From assembly GCF_020921035.1 (NCBI RefSeq), contig NC_063157.1:11754001-11818000 (forward strand): 64,000 bases of DNA, in the 5' to 3' direction. How positions within the stretch are numbered: position 1 is the first letter of the stretch; each line of letters opens with the position of its first letter. Made by a program: the position numbers and the translations under genes. The stretch comes from Rhodamnia argentea (taxonomy: Eukaryota > Streptophyta > Magnoliopsida > Myrtales > Myrtaceae). Shown here piece by piece: positions 22,791 to 34,593 of the stretch. The notes beneath the pieces were generated by a model, which searched no databases, was not told the origin of the DNA, and saw nothing but the letters and a program-made list of their open reading frames with translations.

Positions 22791-24792
22791 AGGACTTTCT
22801 CTGCCGGCGCCCCCCACTCCACCAGCAACAAAACTAGTTTTATTAATGTAATTGACCACATGCCATTAAGAACATATTAGCTGAATAAATTAAATAGCAC
22901 GTCCCTTTACTTAATTCTCTAAGTTGACTTTTAAATTATTATAGTCAATAAAGTCAATGTCCTTTTTTTTGTTTTTATCAACCACACTTAATCTCATTAC
23001 ATTCTATTTTTTCATTTTTAGCATTTAAGGGCATTAAAAAAAATAAGAACTCGTCGGAAAAAAATTGAAGAACAAGTGACTGAAAATTTGAGCATCGAAT
23101 ATTAAGTCACGGACAATTTCACGCGTTGAACAAGGAAAGAAAAAAAAAGTGTTTAATAAAACGTAAGAAATCAACAACAATAGTATGGTTATTTCTTCAT
23201 GGGATTATGCAGATATTATTAAAAGGTATTAGCAACAAGATTAACAAGATTGAATCAATGGAGTTAAGCCTTTCCTTTCAACTAAGATGTGGCATGGTTA
23301 AAAGGCAACAACCGCACGCATTGACCTTTAAATGTTGAAAATGTCAATGGTCAACAGTTAATGTAAAGGGTGCATGACAATCATTCTGTTCCGGAAATAA
23401 ATTTTTTTATTTTTTTTTGTGGATGAGTTTTTGAGCAAAATTTGCATTTGATAATAACATAAATTTATGATCCTAGAACAAAAGTTCGTTTGACATCAAT
23501 TGAAAATTTATACTTTTAGAAATTATTATTTGCTATTTAAAAATAAAAATAATATTATTTATTTTTTACTCTGGCGGCGGCAATGATTGCGGCGGCCGGT
23601 GGTGGTCACGGCTGTGGGCGATGACGACCAACGGAGGTCGGCGACGGCCGGCGGTGGATACTTGAGAAAAAATGAGGGGTTATTATTTCTGATTTCTATT
23701 TTTTCGAGAAGCTAAAATTTTTTGTTTTTGATTTATCTTCCAAATATATTTCTGAAACAAAATTTTGTTTCATAAACAGAAAAACAGAATTACGTTACCA
23801 AACGAGTTTATGTTCCAAACTTGTTTCAGAAATAGGTTTGGAATCGAAACAAAGAAGTAGAATTACGTTACCAAAATTTTGTTTTAGTGAGTTGTGACGT
23901 CTGATCAGTAACTTAATTCTCATCCAATCGTGTGAATTCAGTACATAGACTGATGGAAATTGCAGCTTGACAGATTAAACTTGACCCCACAATTCCATTC
24001 TATCCAATTAATTCCGTGATAAATTGATAAATCTCGAGAAGAATACATGTCTAGATGGCCACAAAGTTGCCCAGCATGGGAGATATCCCAGTGTTCTTGT
24101 AATTTTTTGTTTTTTTTGGGTCGAAAGATAACTTCCCGAAATTTAAAAGTTCTTACGTAAAAGGCCCAAAGATAGGGGCATCAGCACAAAGAAAGTCCCA
24201 AAGTGGTTGGTGGCGGAGAAGAAAACCAACAAAGCAGGAACACAATTTGAACGGTGCGATTTAGCTAGCTAATCTGCCAATTGATTTGCATCCACGCACT
24301 AAATTGACTTTAACTCTCCCAAATCGAATTAGGTAAATAGAGATTTCATGTAAGATTTTAAATGTCACCAAATCTTCAACACGAAAATCGCGCTAGTGTA
24401 ACTAAAACTCCGATTCAAGGACATCTAGATCATGGAAATAAGTAGTCTTGGTATGGAGAAACTTTACGGTGATAGCTATAGGTTCTGTAATATTTAGCTG
24501 TCCATGCTGCCTCGGCCGAAGGGTTGCCGCGAGACATCCTCGCGCTCTAGGATTTCTTCATGTTTGATCAACTTGTCACGCGATCTGCAGAGCCGATCGG
24601 ATTTTCGCAGGCCCAGATGGTGATGTCGGAATCCTTTCGAACCTCAGCATCATCCCCCAACGGCTGCTGGATCACCAACAAAGAGCTGCCATTGCAGTTG
24701 TCGATTGAAGATAATTTATAAGATGAATTGATGAATTCTATGCTGCAAGGGAAGAGAAACTGTGAACAGGATAGACACAATACGAGGAAGCA
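22791..24792. other. Intergenic DNA with repeat fragments; 3' flank of the 24793-25530 gene
   Basis: No gene recognised. About 23480-23840 looks like another MITE: A/T-rich flanks, a GC-rich GGCGGCGG core at 23572-23660, and a right part rich in 'AAACAAAATTTTGTTTC'-like short palindromes. The minus-strand frame 24568-24780 lies just beyond the stop of the upstream gene and is probably 3' UTR. Confidence 0.35.
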
Positions 24793-25530
24793 TCATGGGG
24801 GATTGTTCTTGGTCTTCCTACTCGTGAATAAGTAGCTCAGCCCAAACATATCCATCGTAGGAACGTTGAGAACGACGGGACTGACTTGACGAGCTCTCTG
24901 CCGGTAATGAGACCCGAAACACTCCGACGATGAAACCTTCTGATCGTTCTTTGTCACCCGACACTGTGGCGGAGGGAGCCTTTGCCGATGCTGCTTCGTG
25001 TTTGGGGGAGATGACCCGGTTGAGTAGCTCCGCGGCATGATCGGCAAGAAACACAAGCGCCTGCTGCACGAATTCGCCGACCCCAAACTGCTGCTTCGCC
25101 TGAACCTCCAGAATGACCTCGACGGCCTCGCGTCCTTCAAGTTTCCTCCATGTGGCATGTCGTCACCGTCGCAAGTGGCTTCCGGATCCAGCGATGTCGT
25201 GTTAGCATTATTACAAGGCACACTCTCTTTAGGAGCAGGTGGCAATGGCAGCGCCGGACAGTCAGGATGCCTCCGTCTCTGGGGAACATTCTTCTTCTTG
25301 ACGGGGACCGCGAGAATCTTTCCGTCGGAGAAGAGCTCATCCGCGGAGGACGACAAGCTCTCCGAGAGACGGAACTCGAAGTCGTTCCTTGAATCCGATG
25401 CCCGAGCACAATCGGTGGCAGCTTTTGATGGAGCAGCGCGTATTGCTCCCGAATCGCGGAGATTGAAAGAGAAGGAAATCCTCGGGCTCGAAACGGGGAA
25501 GTCCTCCGGGTTCAGATGATCGACGGCCAT
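24793..25530 (-). CDS. Ser-rich plant protein, possibly membrane-associated kinase regulator-like (245 aa)
   Basis: Single-exon minus-strand frame. I chose the ATG at 25530 ('MAVDHLNPEDFPVSSPRISF') because related plant proteins, as I recall them, start with a MAV-type residue run just before the 'SPRISFS' motif; an in-frame ATG at 25659 would add 43 residues that look like translated leader. Landmarks: 'SPRISFSFNLRDS' (about 15-27), 'DFEFRLSESLSSSADELFSDGKIL' split as 'DFEFRLSES' and 'SSADELFSDGKI' (about 49-72), Pro-rich middle, 'SFWRFRRSSSLGSANS' (about 138-153), and a C-terminus with 'VVLNVPTMDMFGLSYLF'. These match a plant-specific family whose members include proteins called membrane-associated kinase regulators or DUF1645-like; the function of this one is not established. 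A TATA-like TCTATAAAG (minus) lies at about 25595-25587. Confidence 0.65.
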   Translation of the reverse strand: MAVDHLNPEDFPVSSPRISFSFNLRDSGAIRAAPSKAATDCARASDSRNDFEFRLSESLSSSADELFSDGKILAVPVKKKNVPQRRRHPDCPALPLPPAPKESVPCNNANTTSLDPEATCDGDDMPHGGNLKDARPSRSFWRFRRSSSLGSANSCSRRLCFLPIMPRSYSTGSSPPNTKQHRQRLPPPQCRVTKNDQKVSSSECFGSHYRQRARQVSPVVLNVPTMDMFGLSYLFTSRKTKNNPP

Positions 25531-26298
25531 GTTTAGCTCGGCTAACTCGGATTCGATGGGGAGATTCTTATCGTGCCGCGAAGGTTGCTTTATAGACGAA
25601 GATTTGATGATAGCCCCATTTGAAATCAAGAACCAAAGAACAGGGGGGGGGGGACTCAAAAAAGGTAAGCAGCGGAGTCACAGGATCCCTTTCGACTTTT
25701 CACTTCCAGAAGGACGGAGAAAGGCGATCTCTGAATACAGGAGTCACGGGAGAGCTGCCAAAGCATTGGATTGGATTTTCTCTCTTTCCTTTCCTGGTTT
25801 TTTCCTGGAAAGTTGAAAGTGAAGGTTTCTGAAATGTCTAGAGAGAGAGAGAGAGAGGGGGGGGAGTGACATGAACCGAATGATCTGACCGGGCTCATTT
25901 TAGTGCAGCCATGTCTAGCAGATTTGCTGCTTTTCCAAGAAACAAGAAAATCTGTCAACTTGTTCTCTTTTGAAAACTCAAACTTGTGACGGCGACAATG
26001 ACAAGGAGGTCGTCCCTTGGCCATTCAAGCCAAGCGCGACGTGCAAAGCATCACTCTTTGAATGAAAAAATTATTTAAAAAAAGTGCTAGTACGGTGACC
26101 AATTTAATCTTAAACTTTTCAATTGTGTCATTTTAATCCTAAAATATTTGATGATTTGTTAATTTAATTCTAAATCTTTTGACGGTTTCTCAATGTCGTC
26201 CTTTCATACAGTTATCCTAACAATAGGATTAGTATTAAATTGATAAAATTTTAAAGGATTTAGGACTAAATTGACGCAATTGAAAGGTTTGGGACACG
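25531..26298. other. Upstream region of the 24793-25530 gene and repeat fragment
   Basis: Contains a G run near 25647-25656, GA repeats at 25842-25856 followed by a G run, and, from about 26095 to 26290, an inverted-repeat element: 'TTTAATCTTAAACTTTTCAATTG' type sequence near 26103 is mirrored by 'CAATTGAAAGGTTTGGGA' near 26276. No further gene recognised. Confidence 0.4.
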
Positions 26299-26798
26299 AA
26301 AAGTGTTAAAAAAGTCCTATACATATTGCATTGATATCAATTCAATCCTAAACCTTTTGCATTGGTGCAAATTCAGTCCTAAACCTTTTGCATTTTTGTT
26401 AATTGAGTCAATCTAGCCAATTTTGACCGAAAATTCTTTGACACGGACATCGGTTGTTATACGTGGCATGGCTGGTAATCGATATGGATTTTTTTATATT
26501 TTTAAATAATTTTAATAAATGCTTTGGTTTTTTCTTCTTTTTCTTTTCTCAATCATTAAAAAAAATATTAAACTAATATTTAAAAATATCCACGTCATGC
26601 CAAGAAGTGCTAAATTGACGTCCACGTCATCGAATTTTCGACCAAAATTGACTGGATTGACTCAATTAACAGAAATGTAAAAGGCTTATGATTGAATTGG
26701 CACCAATACAAAATGTTTAGGTCTAAATTGACACCAATAAAAGGTTTAGGATTAAATTGACATCAATGCAATAGATTTAGGATTTTTTTGACACTTTT
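26299..26798. mobile_element. MITE-like element, 500 bp, long terminal inverted repeats
   Basis: Left end AAAAGTGTTAAAAAAGTCCT (26299-26318) is mirrored by GGATTTTTTTGACACTTTT (26780-26798). The inner 'CATATTGCATTGATATCAAT' (26322-26341) is mirrored by 'ATTGACATCAATGCAATAG' near 26755-26774. Non-coding AT-rich centre with 'GACGTCCACGTCATCGAATT'. The family recurs at 50861-51524 and in fragments near 50215-50340, 56890-57025 and 57735-57850. Confidence 0.65.
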
Positions 26799-27810
26799 CA
26801 TGGTTTGGGACCGAATTGGTAGACGTACAATAGGTTCGGGACTTGTTGGACAATTATCCCCTCTTTGAATACATGGAATAATACCCAAAAGATTGTATTC
26901 CACGAATAATCTTCCAGAAACCGAGGACATCGTTCCATGTCCAACCGAGTATTTCCGAGCTACTTATTCATTGAGATATACATTCTACGAGGATTCAAGG
27001 GCCAGAAAGGATGCACAAAGCCTTATCCTGTTACTAATCAAATCAAATGCGCGTTTCGCCATAAGCGCAGCGTATATAATCTTTCGTATTCATGTATTTT
27101 CAGAGGATGATCTCATACGGTGCAATGTAGGATATTAGGAAGAGAGATGTCGCATTGGTAGCTAAAGATGGCCGGCTTGCACATCAACAGGGAATTAGAA
27201 AGTGCCGGTGGAGTATTCTCGTTCCACACAGCCAGGAGTTCGACAATATGTCGAGCCAAAGATTTCTCGTCTTGTTTCGGGGCTTGCCCTCCCATTAAGA
27301 ATGTTCAGGGGAATTTAAAATTTTAGAGGACTGTGTGGTGGCGCTCCTCGAAACTGTTTGACTATTTCCAGGAGGAAGAAGCCACTCGAGTTCTGTTTCT
27401 TGCGACGATTGCCACAAGCATCTCTACTGATGTTTCAACTTCTGCAATTGAAAGGGTCTAAGAGCTCTCCAACTGGTGCCTACTGAGAACGATGGCGGAA
27501 TCGCTCTCACGTGCCGACTTTGGTGGTTTACCCGATGACATGTTCATGGCCGTTCGATTGTCAGATCAGCAAGCAGGATTTGTTTATCGCGCGTTCCGAT
27601 CGGATACGGCCTTAACCATACCATTTGGCAGAGGAAATCGGCCTTGGAAAACTAAAAACTTTGGCCTATCCCTCCTAGAAACGTTAGCTGTTTAAATCGG
27701 CAAGCGGGATTTGTTTAAATGCAAACCGCTTGCTTTGGTGAATAAGAGCATTGGTCCCCGGTGGTTTTCCATCGGGTGGTCAAATGGGGTTTGGATCCAA
27801 GGAGGACATA
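26799..27810. other. Intergenic; small unrecognised frames
   Basis: About 27100-27700 is less AT-rich and contains short open frames on both strands (27113-27295 -, 27492-27695 +). They look codon-like but match no family I know. They could be remains of a gene or a captured fragment. Confidence 0.25.
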
Positions 27811-27817
27811 TCTGAAG

Positions 27818-27959
27818 ATTAGCCTGCGGCTCTAGCGCACGGTGATCGCGACTCGGGTTCGAATGACTTTACGTAGGACTTGGTGAATGGGAGAAATTTT
27901 CAAATCTATCAATATTTTCAAGGAATATGTTTACATGATAGTTTTTTTTTTTTTTTTAC
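27818..27959 (+). mobile_element. Candidate tRNA-derived SINE
   Basis: A box-A-like GGCTCTAGCGCACGG (27829-27843) and a box-B-like GGGTTCGAATGA (27855-27866) have the spacing of an internal pol III promoter. A run of T residues follows at about 27942-27957. No cloverleaf can be folded with confidence, so a functional tRNA is unlikely. Confidence 0.3.
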
Positions 27960-28618
27960 TGTGAGATTGACAACATATTACGAGTCACAAAACATACATA
28001 ATAAATAATTAAAAATTATTGTGGGTGCACTCTTAAAAAATTTATGATCCACAATATACAATTATTCTCATAGTTACCAAATAATTATTATGCTAACAAA
28101 GTCCTATTTCCCATCCTCTTTCTTCTTTTTTTCCTGTCTCCTGAGTTCCCAATCAAAGCCTCTAAAGTTCTGCCACTCTCAACTGGATTCTAGGAGGTGA
28201 TGCCACCAGTCCAACTCCCCATATTTTATTTTAAGGAAAATGATACAAATGATTTATGAACTTTGATTTAATACACAATGCCATTTCTAGACTTTTAATT
28301 TATTTAATATGGTCCCTTAACTATTAATAAATGTTAAATCTAATATGCAAAAATGTTCGATGTTGATTTTCAACGTTAAGTTTGAATGGTAGACAATAAA
28401 CAAAAAATTATAAATATAGAGTATCCAAACAAAATATTCATCTTAAATTAAAGTATAATAATTTATATTGTGATTATTACGTTAATCCCCTCATTTTATC
28501 TTTTTTCTAAAATATATGGATAAATATATGGACATGCAGACTCATCTTTTCTAAAAATTCTACTCCATGAGTACCGGTCAAGCCCAATTTGATTCCTGGA
28601 TGTTCCTTTAAGGATATA
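27960..28618. other. Intergenic; fragment related to the 30165-30695 repeat
   Basis: About 28230-28345 ('AATGATACAAATGATTTATGAA', 'AATTTATTTAATATGGTCCC') is a diverged relative of the inverted-repeat element at 30165-30695. No gene recognised. Confidence 0.35.
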
Positions 28619-29400
28619 CATGGCAACGATTCTGATTAAAATTATTTTTTCCGATTCTGTTCCCTAAGTGAGTTTTAGAGAAACAGAACGCGTTTGATAA
28701 TTGCATAAAATTTCTGTTCCCGAAACATAAACGCGTTTGATAACTGCACAAAATATTTGTTCCCCGAAAATAATTTCTCTTCCCAATTTTTGTCATTTAA
28801 ATCAAATAATTATATAGTTACTTTGTGAAATTTCATCTTACATTTCGAATTAATTGAAGATTAATTTATATTGATTCTCTTATATAACATATTGCATATA
28901 ATTTTTTTTTTTTTGTGCTATTCCGTCTAATTGTCATGTCATGATAAGTCATTTTAAGCTTAAAAATGGATAGATCATGTAGGGCTAGTGTGTGATTTCA
29001 AATTAGCTCGGGCCCTTGTAGGCCTATACCAAATTGTAACGAAGGAATATCAAATTTGATCTTAGTATGAACAATGGCATAAATATGTGTACATGCAAAT
29101 GGAATCGCCATAAGTCTTTGAGGAAAGTAGATCATGAATCTTATCGAACGGTCGGGAGAAACCGTTCAATTCTACGCAACTAGAGAATTGAAAGAGAAAA
29201 GTGAGAGATGTGGGACTTCATTATGTTTTGCGATTCTAAAAAGTGACTATTTTTACAGAGCCAACTTTTTTTGTTCTTATTTTTGTTCAAAACTATTCCC
29301 GAAAACAGAATCAGAATTAAAATCATTTATGTTATCAAACATGATTCTCATCCTTATTTATAACAAGAAACAGAATCAGAGAACCATAATCGTTGCCATG
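28619..29400. mobile_element. Non-autonomous DNA element with CATGGCAACGATT termini
   Basis: CATGGCAACGATT (28619-28631) is mirrored by AATCGTTGCCATG (29388-29400), a perfect 13-base terminal inverted repeat. The subterminal regions share 'GAAACAGAA', 'TTCTGTTCCC' and 'GTTTGATAA(C/T)' motifs in opposite orientation. No transposase. A related right end (GTTGCCATGCGCACGCCCT) lies near 22761. hAT-like by general look; no target duplication was verified. Confidence 0.6.
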
Positions 29401-30149
29401 CAGGCCCTAAATTGCTGGTTTTAAATGGTTTTTCTGTTATTTCTAAAGAAAAAAAAATGAAAGTTTAATAAATGAAATCTGACCTAAGTGGCCTACACAG
29501 CTTTGACGTGCTTTGACCCCTTTGTAAAAACAAGCAACTGTATCCATTGTGTAAAAATACGTTTAATTTGTCTTATAAATGGAAAAAGAACTTGCAATCA
29601 GGTTCTCAGGTTTACCTTAAATCAGCCGGTTCCAAAAATCTATAATTGGTCCTAACTGAGTAGGTTTCAGGTTTTAGGTTTTCTGTCGACAACCAACCCA
29701 TCGTGGAACAGGTCACTCCCAACATGAAACCATAAGTTATTTTGTCCTAACAAAAAGAAGAAAGATAAAAAGAACAAAATGGTGGAAACCAAGATCGTTC
29801 GCCGTTTTCGGGCAAATGAGCCACAAGTTAGCGAGTCGTAAACCATAGTAACATGCGTGAAATCCAAAATCGGTAATTTGAAATTAAAATCTCATGCCCG
29901 CAATTCCAACTACAGACGTTTTTATTATCATAGTGACAATCAATGAGAGTTAATTAATAGCGATAACTAAATCAAATAGGATAACTAAATCTAGTCATTT
30001 TGAGAGAGGGAGAGATTGTCTAATTCTAGAGAAATGGATGATGACATATAACAATTGAAACTCAAGAGTTGCGACCTTTAGGCATGAGTTGAAAGAGAAA
30101 TGATTATGTGACTATCCTTAGTTTTTGTGAGATTAATAGTCTGTTCTGG
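29401..30149. other. Intergenic, nothing recognised
   Basis: AT-rich DNA. The open frame at 29667-29867 (-) has no family features. Confidence 0.35.
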
Positions 30150-30481
30150 GCCACAAAAAAATAAAGAAAAAATGACATAAGTGGTCTCCGAATTTTGGCT
30201 CAACATGTAATGTGATCTATAAACTTTAGCCCAATATACAATATTGTCTATGCAATTTTAATTTATTCAATATAGTTCATGAAAATTTTGGTACATGTTC
30301 AATTTATTCCTTAGAGCCACAAAAAAATAAAGAAAAAATGACATAAGTGGTCTCCGAATTTTGGCTCAACATGTAATGTGATCTATAAACTTTAGCCCAA
30401 TATACAATATTGTCTATGCAATTTTAATTTATTCAATATAGTTCATGAAAATTTTGGTACATGTTCAATTTATTCCTTAGA
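30150..30481 (+). repeat. Perfect 166-bp tandem duplication
   Basis: Bases 30150-30315 and 30316-30481 read as identical copies, starting GCCACAAAAAAATAAAGAAA and ending TTCAATTTATTCCTTAGA. The duplicated unit forms the left part of the inverted-repeat element described at 30165-30695. Confidence 0.9.
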
Positions 30482-30695
30482 CATGTGAAAATGTTCAATA
30501 TTGTCCATCATCTTAAATTAATAGAAGGATCACATTGAATATTTTCATATAATTCATTGACAACATTAAACATGTACTAGAAGTCAAGGGACTATATTGA
30601 ATAAATTAAAATTTCAGGAACCGCATTGAACATAAAGTTTAGGGACCACATTATACATTAGCCCATAATTCAAAAACCATTTGTGTCATTATCCC
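30165..30695. mobile_element. Inverted-repeat element carrying the tandem duplication
   Basis: The left arm ('AATGACATAAGTGGTCTCCG', 'TTTATTCAATATAGTTCATG') is mirrored on the right (about 30600-30695) by 'ATTGAATAAATTAAAATT' and 'CATTTGTGTCATTATCCC'. Non-coding. A related fragment lies at 28230-28345. Confidence 0.55.
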
Positions 30696-31750
30696 AAAAA
30701 TAAATAACAAAAATGAGAAAATATTGTGAAATCTACTCCTTCAAGAGTTTGTGACCCATTACATGTTATTGTTCTTAAAGTTGCCCAAAGACTGTTATGC
30801 TAGCAAAGCGCTATTTGAAAAAAAAAATGATTATGTGACTGTCACTAATCTAATTTGAGATTAACATCCTATTTTAAAAAATAAAAATAAAAATTATGCT
30901 GGGACTACTCTTTCAAGAATTCGTGGCGCACAATATGATGTTACTTTTATAGTCATCGATGGACTTTTATACTAGCAAAGCTCATTTGAAAATATCATGT
31001 TCTGTCTTAAGTTTACTGTCATTCCTTTATTCGCTAACCTTAATATTGTAGTATTCTTAATACATTAGGTGAGTTATCTTTCGATGAACTTTTTGAAAGT
31101 TTGTTTGTAAAATAAAGAAAATGTGCCTTTTCCTTGTTCCACATAGAAAAGATGGGAGCATGCTATGCACTTACTAGTTAAAGGCTATTATAATCTTTCA
31201 AATGGAGAAATTGACAAGTATGCTAAGACCCCACCATATCAATATGCGGGTACCCGATTATTAAGAGCATTTAACACTTTGCACTCTTGCACAGTCATGG
31301 ATAAGAATTGACACTCACCAATAATATTACTATTTTTATTTTTATTTTTTGAATTATTGAGTATTGCCGAAACAGTGCGACTATTCACATAGGAGTTCCA
31401 ATTAATTTCTATTACTTTTTTAATTTCAAGTTTTATTTATGACGAATAGTTATGAAGGACTATTACAACCTCTGAAATTACGATCCCTAATAGAAAAATA
31501 AGAAAAAACCCAATGATATTTTTATGTATATATGATAATATATATTTAATGTACAACATGTCCCAACGTGTCGTGTCCCGTGTCACATGTCATGTCGATA
31601 TTACATAGTTTACAATTATTCGGACATGAAAAGTTGTGTTTGAATTTATAGTTTTCGGAACGAAGAGTTGTGCACTTTTTGTTAATATATATGATATATT
31701 AGCAATGTGGGGCAATTAATTTCTTAAGGAGAATGTTATCCTAGCTCGGT
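30696..31750. other. Intergenic with a fragment of the CGACACG MITE family
   Basis: About 31505-31605 contains 'CCAACGTGTCGTGTCCCGTG' and 'ATATATTTAATGTACAACATG', which are the inverted form of sequences at 63178-63300 and related to 11546-11888. The remainder is AT-rich with no gene recognised. Confidence 0.4.
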
Positions 31751-33450
31751 CAAAGTCTCACATTTTGATTACATTTGTTCTCGTTCGTACTCTTATCTTT
31801 CTAAGCAGAACTGCTGTCCAGTTCAGTCATTGGATTCTAAAGCAGGGCCAGGGCTTCTGGATCCGGTTCTAACGAAAGCGATTCCTCACTTCTCCATCTT
31901 GCGTCTCTGGTTCAGCATTCACCCTTTAGCTGCTCATTGTTGGGGTTTTCTAAAAGATCAGGTTGCCTTCCATTATCACTAAAAGTCCATGCCCTTGTGC
32001 GCGATATTCTTATTCGGTTCTCACCATATGAGCATTCGGCAGGTGGGATGGGGAGGGGCCGTCAAGCAGGCAGATAACTTTGTCCAAAATGCGAGTTTTT
32101 CGAATGAACAACAGATTACATCGTGTAGAGCTGCTTCTCAGTCATGTTCATCTCCTCTCTCGGTATCTGCACGTACAGATTGTATGAAGATTAAGTTTGG
32201 GCTTAGACCTGCTGCCATTAGAGCAGACGATCGTGATCGTCTTAATAGGGATTACGGAACTTCTGGCATTGATGCTTACTTAGAATTTCATCTGGAAATG
32301 GGCATAGAAAGAAGCTCAGGAACTCGCCGGAACTGCAGTGCGGTTAGTCATACCAAGCCAGGAAACTTCCCATGCAAATACTGGTCAGGTCATTTGTGAG
32401 TAGATTCGGTCATAAGATCAAGCGATCTGTTCTTGGCCTAAGCACGGTTACGTTGGACACTTACTCGAGACATGGGAAGATTAGTGAGAGGTGAAGATCT
32501 CTTTCATTGAATCACCACCCTGGGAGATGTGTAGTTGGTGATTCTGTTGACTTGTAAGGGCACTAACTCATTTGTAGAGTTCATCTGCAGCAGTTAAGTA
32601 CATGTTCATGTTACTCATATGGTCTTTGTCTGCGAGACTGGTTCATGGGTCGACCAATAACTCGTCCAACTTTGGGAAATTCTTACATGGACCTCGCTCC
32701 ATTTTGCATCATGTGACCCGTGTCAAGAGTTCTACATCCAGTTACGGAAATTCAAGATGTAGAGAGAGATCCAAAGTCATTTGATCGAGATCGAGTTAGC
32801 TATAGCAGATTCTTTTAGACAGCAGAAGCCCATTCCAGGTACTTTCTAAGCGGCCGATGCTGTTCGAGGTGATTATTTACAAGCTCAGGCCGACAGTTTT
32901 CGAGCTCAACAAGATCAAACGCTTGACCGACTCGTGCACGGTCAGAATCGAGGAAAGTTCCAGTTTGCAATTAAGTTTTACTTTAACGTCTAACTCTGAA
33001 GATTCTTCGAGGTACTCCACCGTCTCTCTGATGTTTACCTTCTTTCCCTCCACCTGAAAGTTTGGCTCAATCATCACATCATTATTAAGTCAAGCCCAGG
33101 AGTGGTTGGCATATATGTAGCTCCTTCAAACTCTAGCTTGGAAGGGCTGAAGAAGTGATCTTTCTACAACCGAAAGAAGCAGCATTCCTCATTGACACGC
33201 CGATAATCAAGCAATTCGTGCTCAGTTGAAGATATCGAATGAACAAAGTAAGCAAGCAACTAAAATTATTCATAGAATCAATCGGTTCTTAATGCAAACG
33301 CATCATCAGAAAACTCAACAGTAAACGAAATATCACAGGACTTGGGTGAAAAAGGGAAGAATGGATCATAGGACATCTAGCTACAATCGAAAGGTTTGGA
33401 ACGATGCCACTTCAAGGTAATCCCACGATCCACCATTGACATAAACTTGC
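31751..33450. other. Less AT-rich segment with unrecognised frames; 3' flank of RbcS
   Basis: Composition here is closer to transcribed sequence than to the surrounding repeats. The longest frame, 31989-32399 (+, 136 aa), includes 'SARTDCMKIKFGLRPAAIRA' but matches no family I know. Frames at 32857-33077 on both strands overlap. It could be a decayed gene or long non-coding transcript. Bases after about 33250 are likely RbcS 3' UTR and terminator. Confidence 0.25.
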
Positions 33451-34506
33451 TTAGAAGCCCGGGGGCTTGGAGGCGATGAAGCTGATGCACTGCACTTGAC
33501 GCTTGTTGTCGAAGCCGATGATTCTGACGAAACTATTGGGGTAAGCCTTCTTGCACTCCTCGAGCTCCTTCAACACCTGGGCCGAGTCGGTGCACCCAAA
33601 CATGGGCAGCTTCCACATGGTCCAGTACCTCCCGTCATAGTACCCTGGGGAGCTGTGGTACTTGCGGTGAATGAAGCCGTTCTGCATAAACAAAAAGGGC
33701 GAAATCCAGCGGTCCATCACAATATGTGCTATATAATTTAAAAGGTCACGTAGCTAGACAAAGCAATGGCGCAATGGCGTCGCGACTTGTGTGAAGAACT
33801 CGAAATTGAGCAAGGGTGTCGAAGAAGAGGACCTCCAACTCGAATTCCAAGCAAGGAATCCAGCCCTTGCGGAGCAGGTAATCGACTTCCCTCGCCAACT
33901 GCTGGGGAGACAGAGGAGGAAGGTAGGACAGCGTCTCGAACTTCTTCTTCCCAGTCGGTGGCCAGACCTGCCCATGGCACATCGACGTTAGTCTCAAACA
34001 TACTGACTAGGATCGTCATTAGGAAATTCTCCTAAGATGTTCATTTTCTATGAACAGAATGGAAATGGGGTCAACTTTTGGTCTATTCTAACGAAGAACG
34101 AGTCCGAAAACTCGCGCTCCCGACGTTGAGAATCATTCCCACTCTGTATATGTTCTTACATGTCAGTTGGAACTAAGGCTACGAACTTCTTCCACCAGTT
34201 CCATATATAACCTTAAAAAACCTTCATATGAAAAGGATAAGGTACGTGTTACAGCAACCGATCTAGCCTGAATCGTTCCAAGTATCGAGAAGTAATCCTA
34301 GACACTAGAGCTAGGCGTGTATATACCTGCATGCATTGAACTCTTCCCCCATTGCTGGGGAGAGAGGTGATGTCATTGCTCTTGCGAGTGACCGGGAAGG
34401 CCGAGGAGGACTTGAGGCCGGTGAACGGAGCCACCATGGTGGCCTGAGGGGGGGTGGAGCTCTTGACGGCGGCGACGGCGGCCGAGGAGAGCACTGAGGA
34501 GGCCAT
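33451..34506 (-). CDS. RBCS: RuBisCO small subunit, chloroplast precursor (181 aa, three exons)
   Basis: Exons on the minus strand: 34506-34327, 33967-33833, 33681-33451; both introns are GT-AG and in phase 0, giving 60 + 45 + 76 residues. Residues 1-58 are a Ser/Ala/Thr-rich chloroplast transit peptide ('[20 protein letters not shown]'). The mature protein begins '[20 protein letters not shown]' at 59. Exon 3 holds the conserved '[20 protein letters not shown]' and '[18 protein letters not shown]' blocks and ends 'KPPGF'. The protein assembles with plastid-encoded RbcL into the L8S8 enzyme that fixes CO2 in the Calvin cycle. All key conserved blocks are intact and length is standard, so it is probably functional. 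'[11 protein letters not shown]' differs slightly from the more usual 'GFVYREHHxS'. Expression should be leaf- and light-dependent given the promoter motifs upstream. Confidence 0.97.
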
Positions 34507-34593
34507 GTCTCTCTCCCTCTTCTTCTTCTTCTTCTTCCTCGAGTTGTAAGTGTGTGGTGAGCGAACTTCTATGCTCTCTTGCAGAACCCATAT

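Noticed and set aside
24568..24780. Minus-strand 70-codon frame after the Ser-rich protein gene
   Set aside because: Lies directly after the stop in the expected 3' UTR and has no family features.
33738..34035. Several overlapping frames over RbcS exon 2
   Set aside because: Only one frame continues the RbcS protein with correct splice sites.
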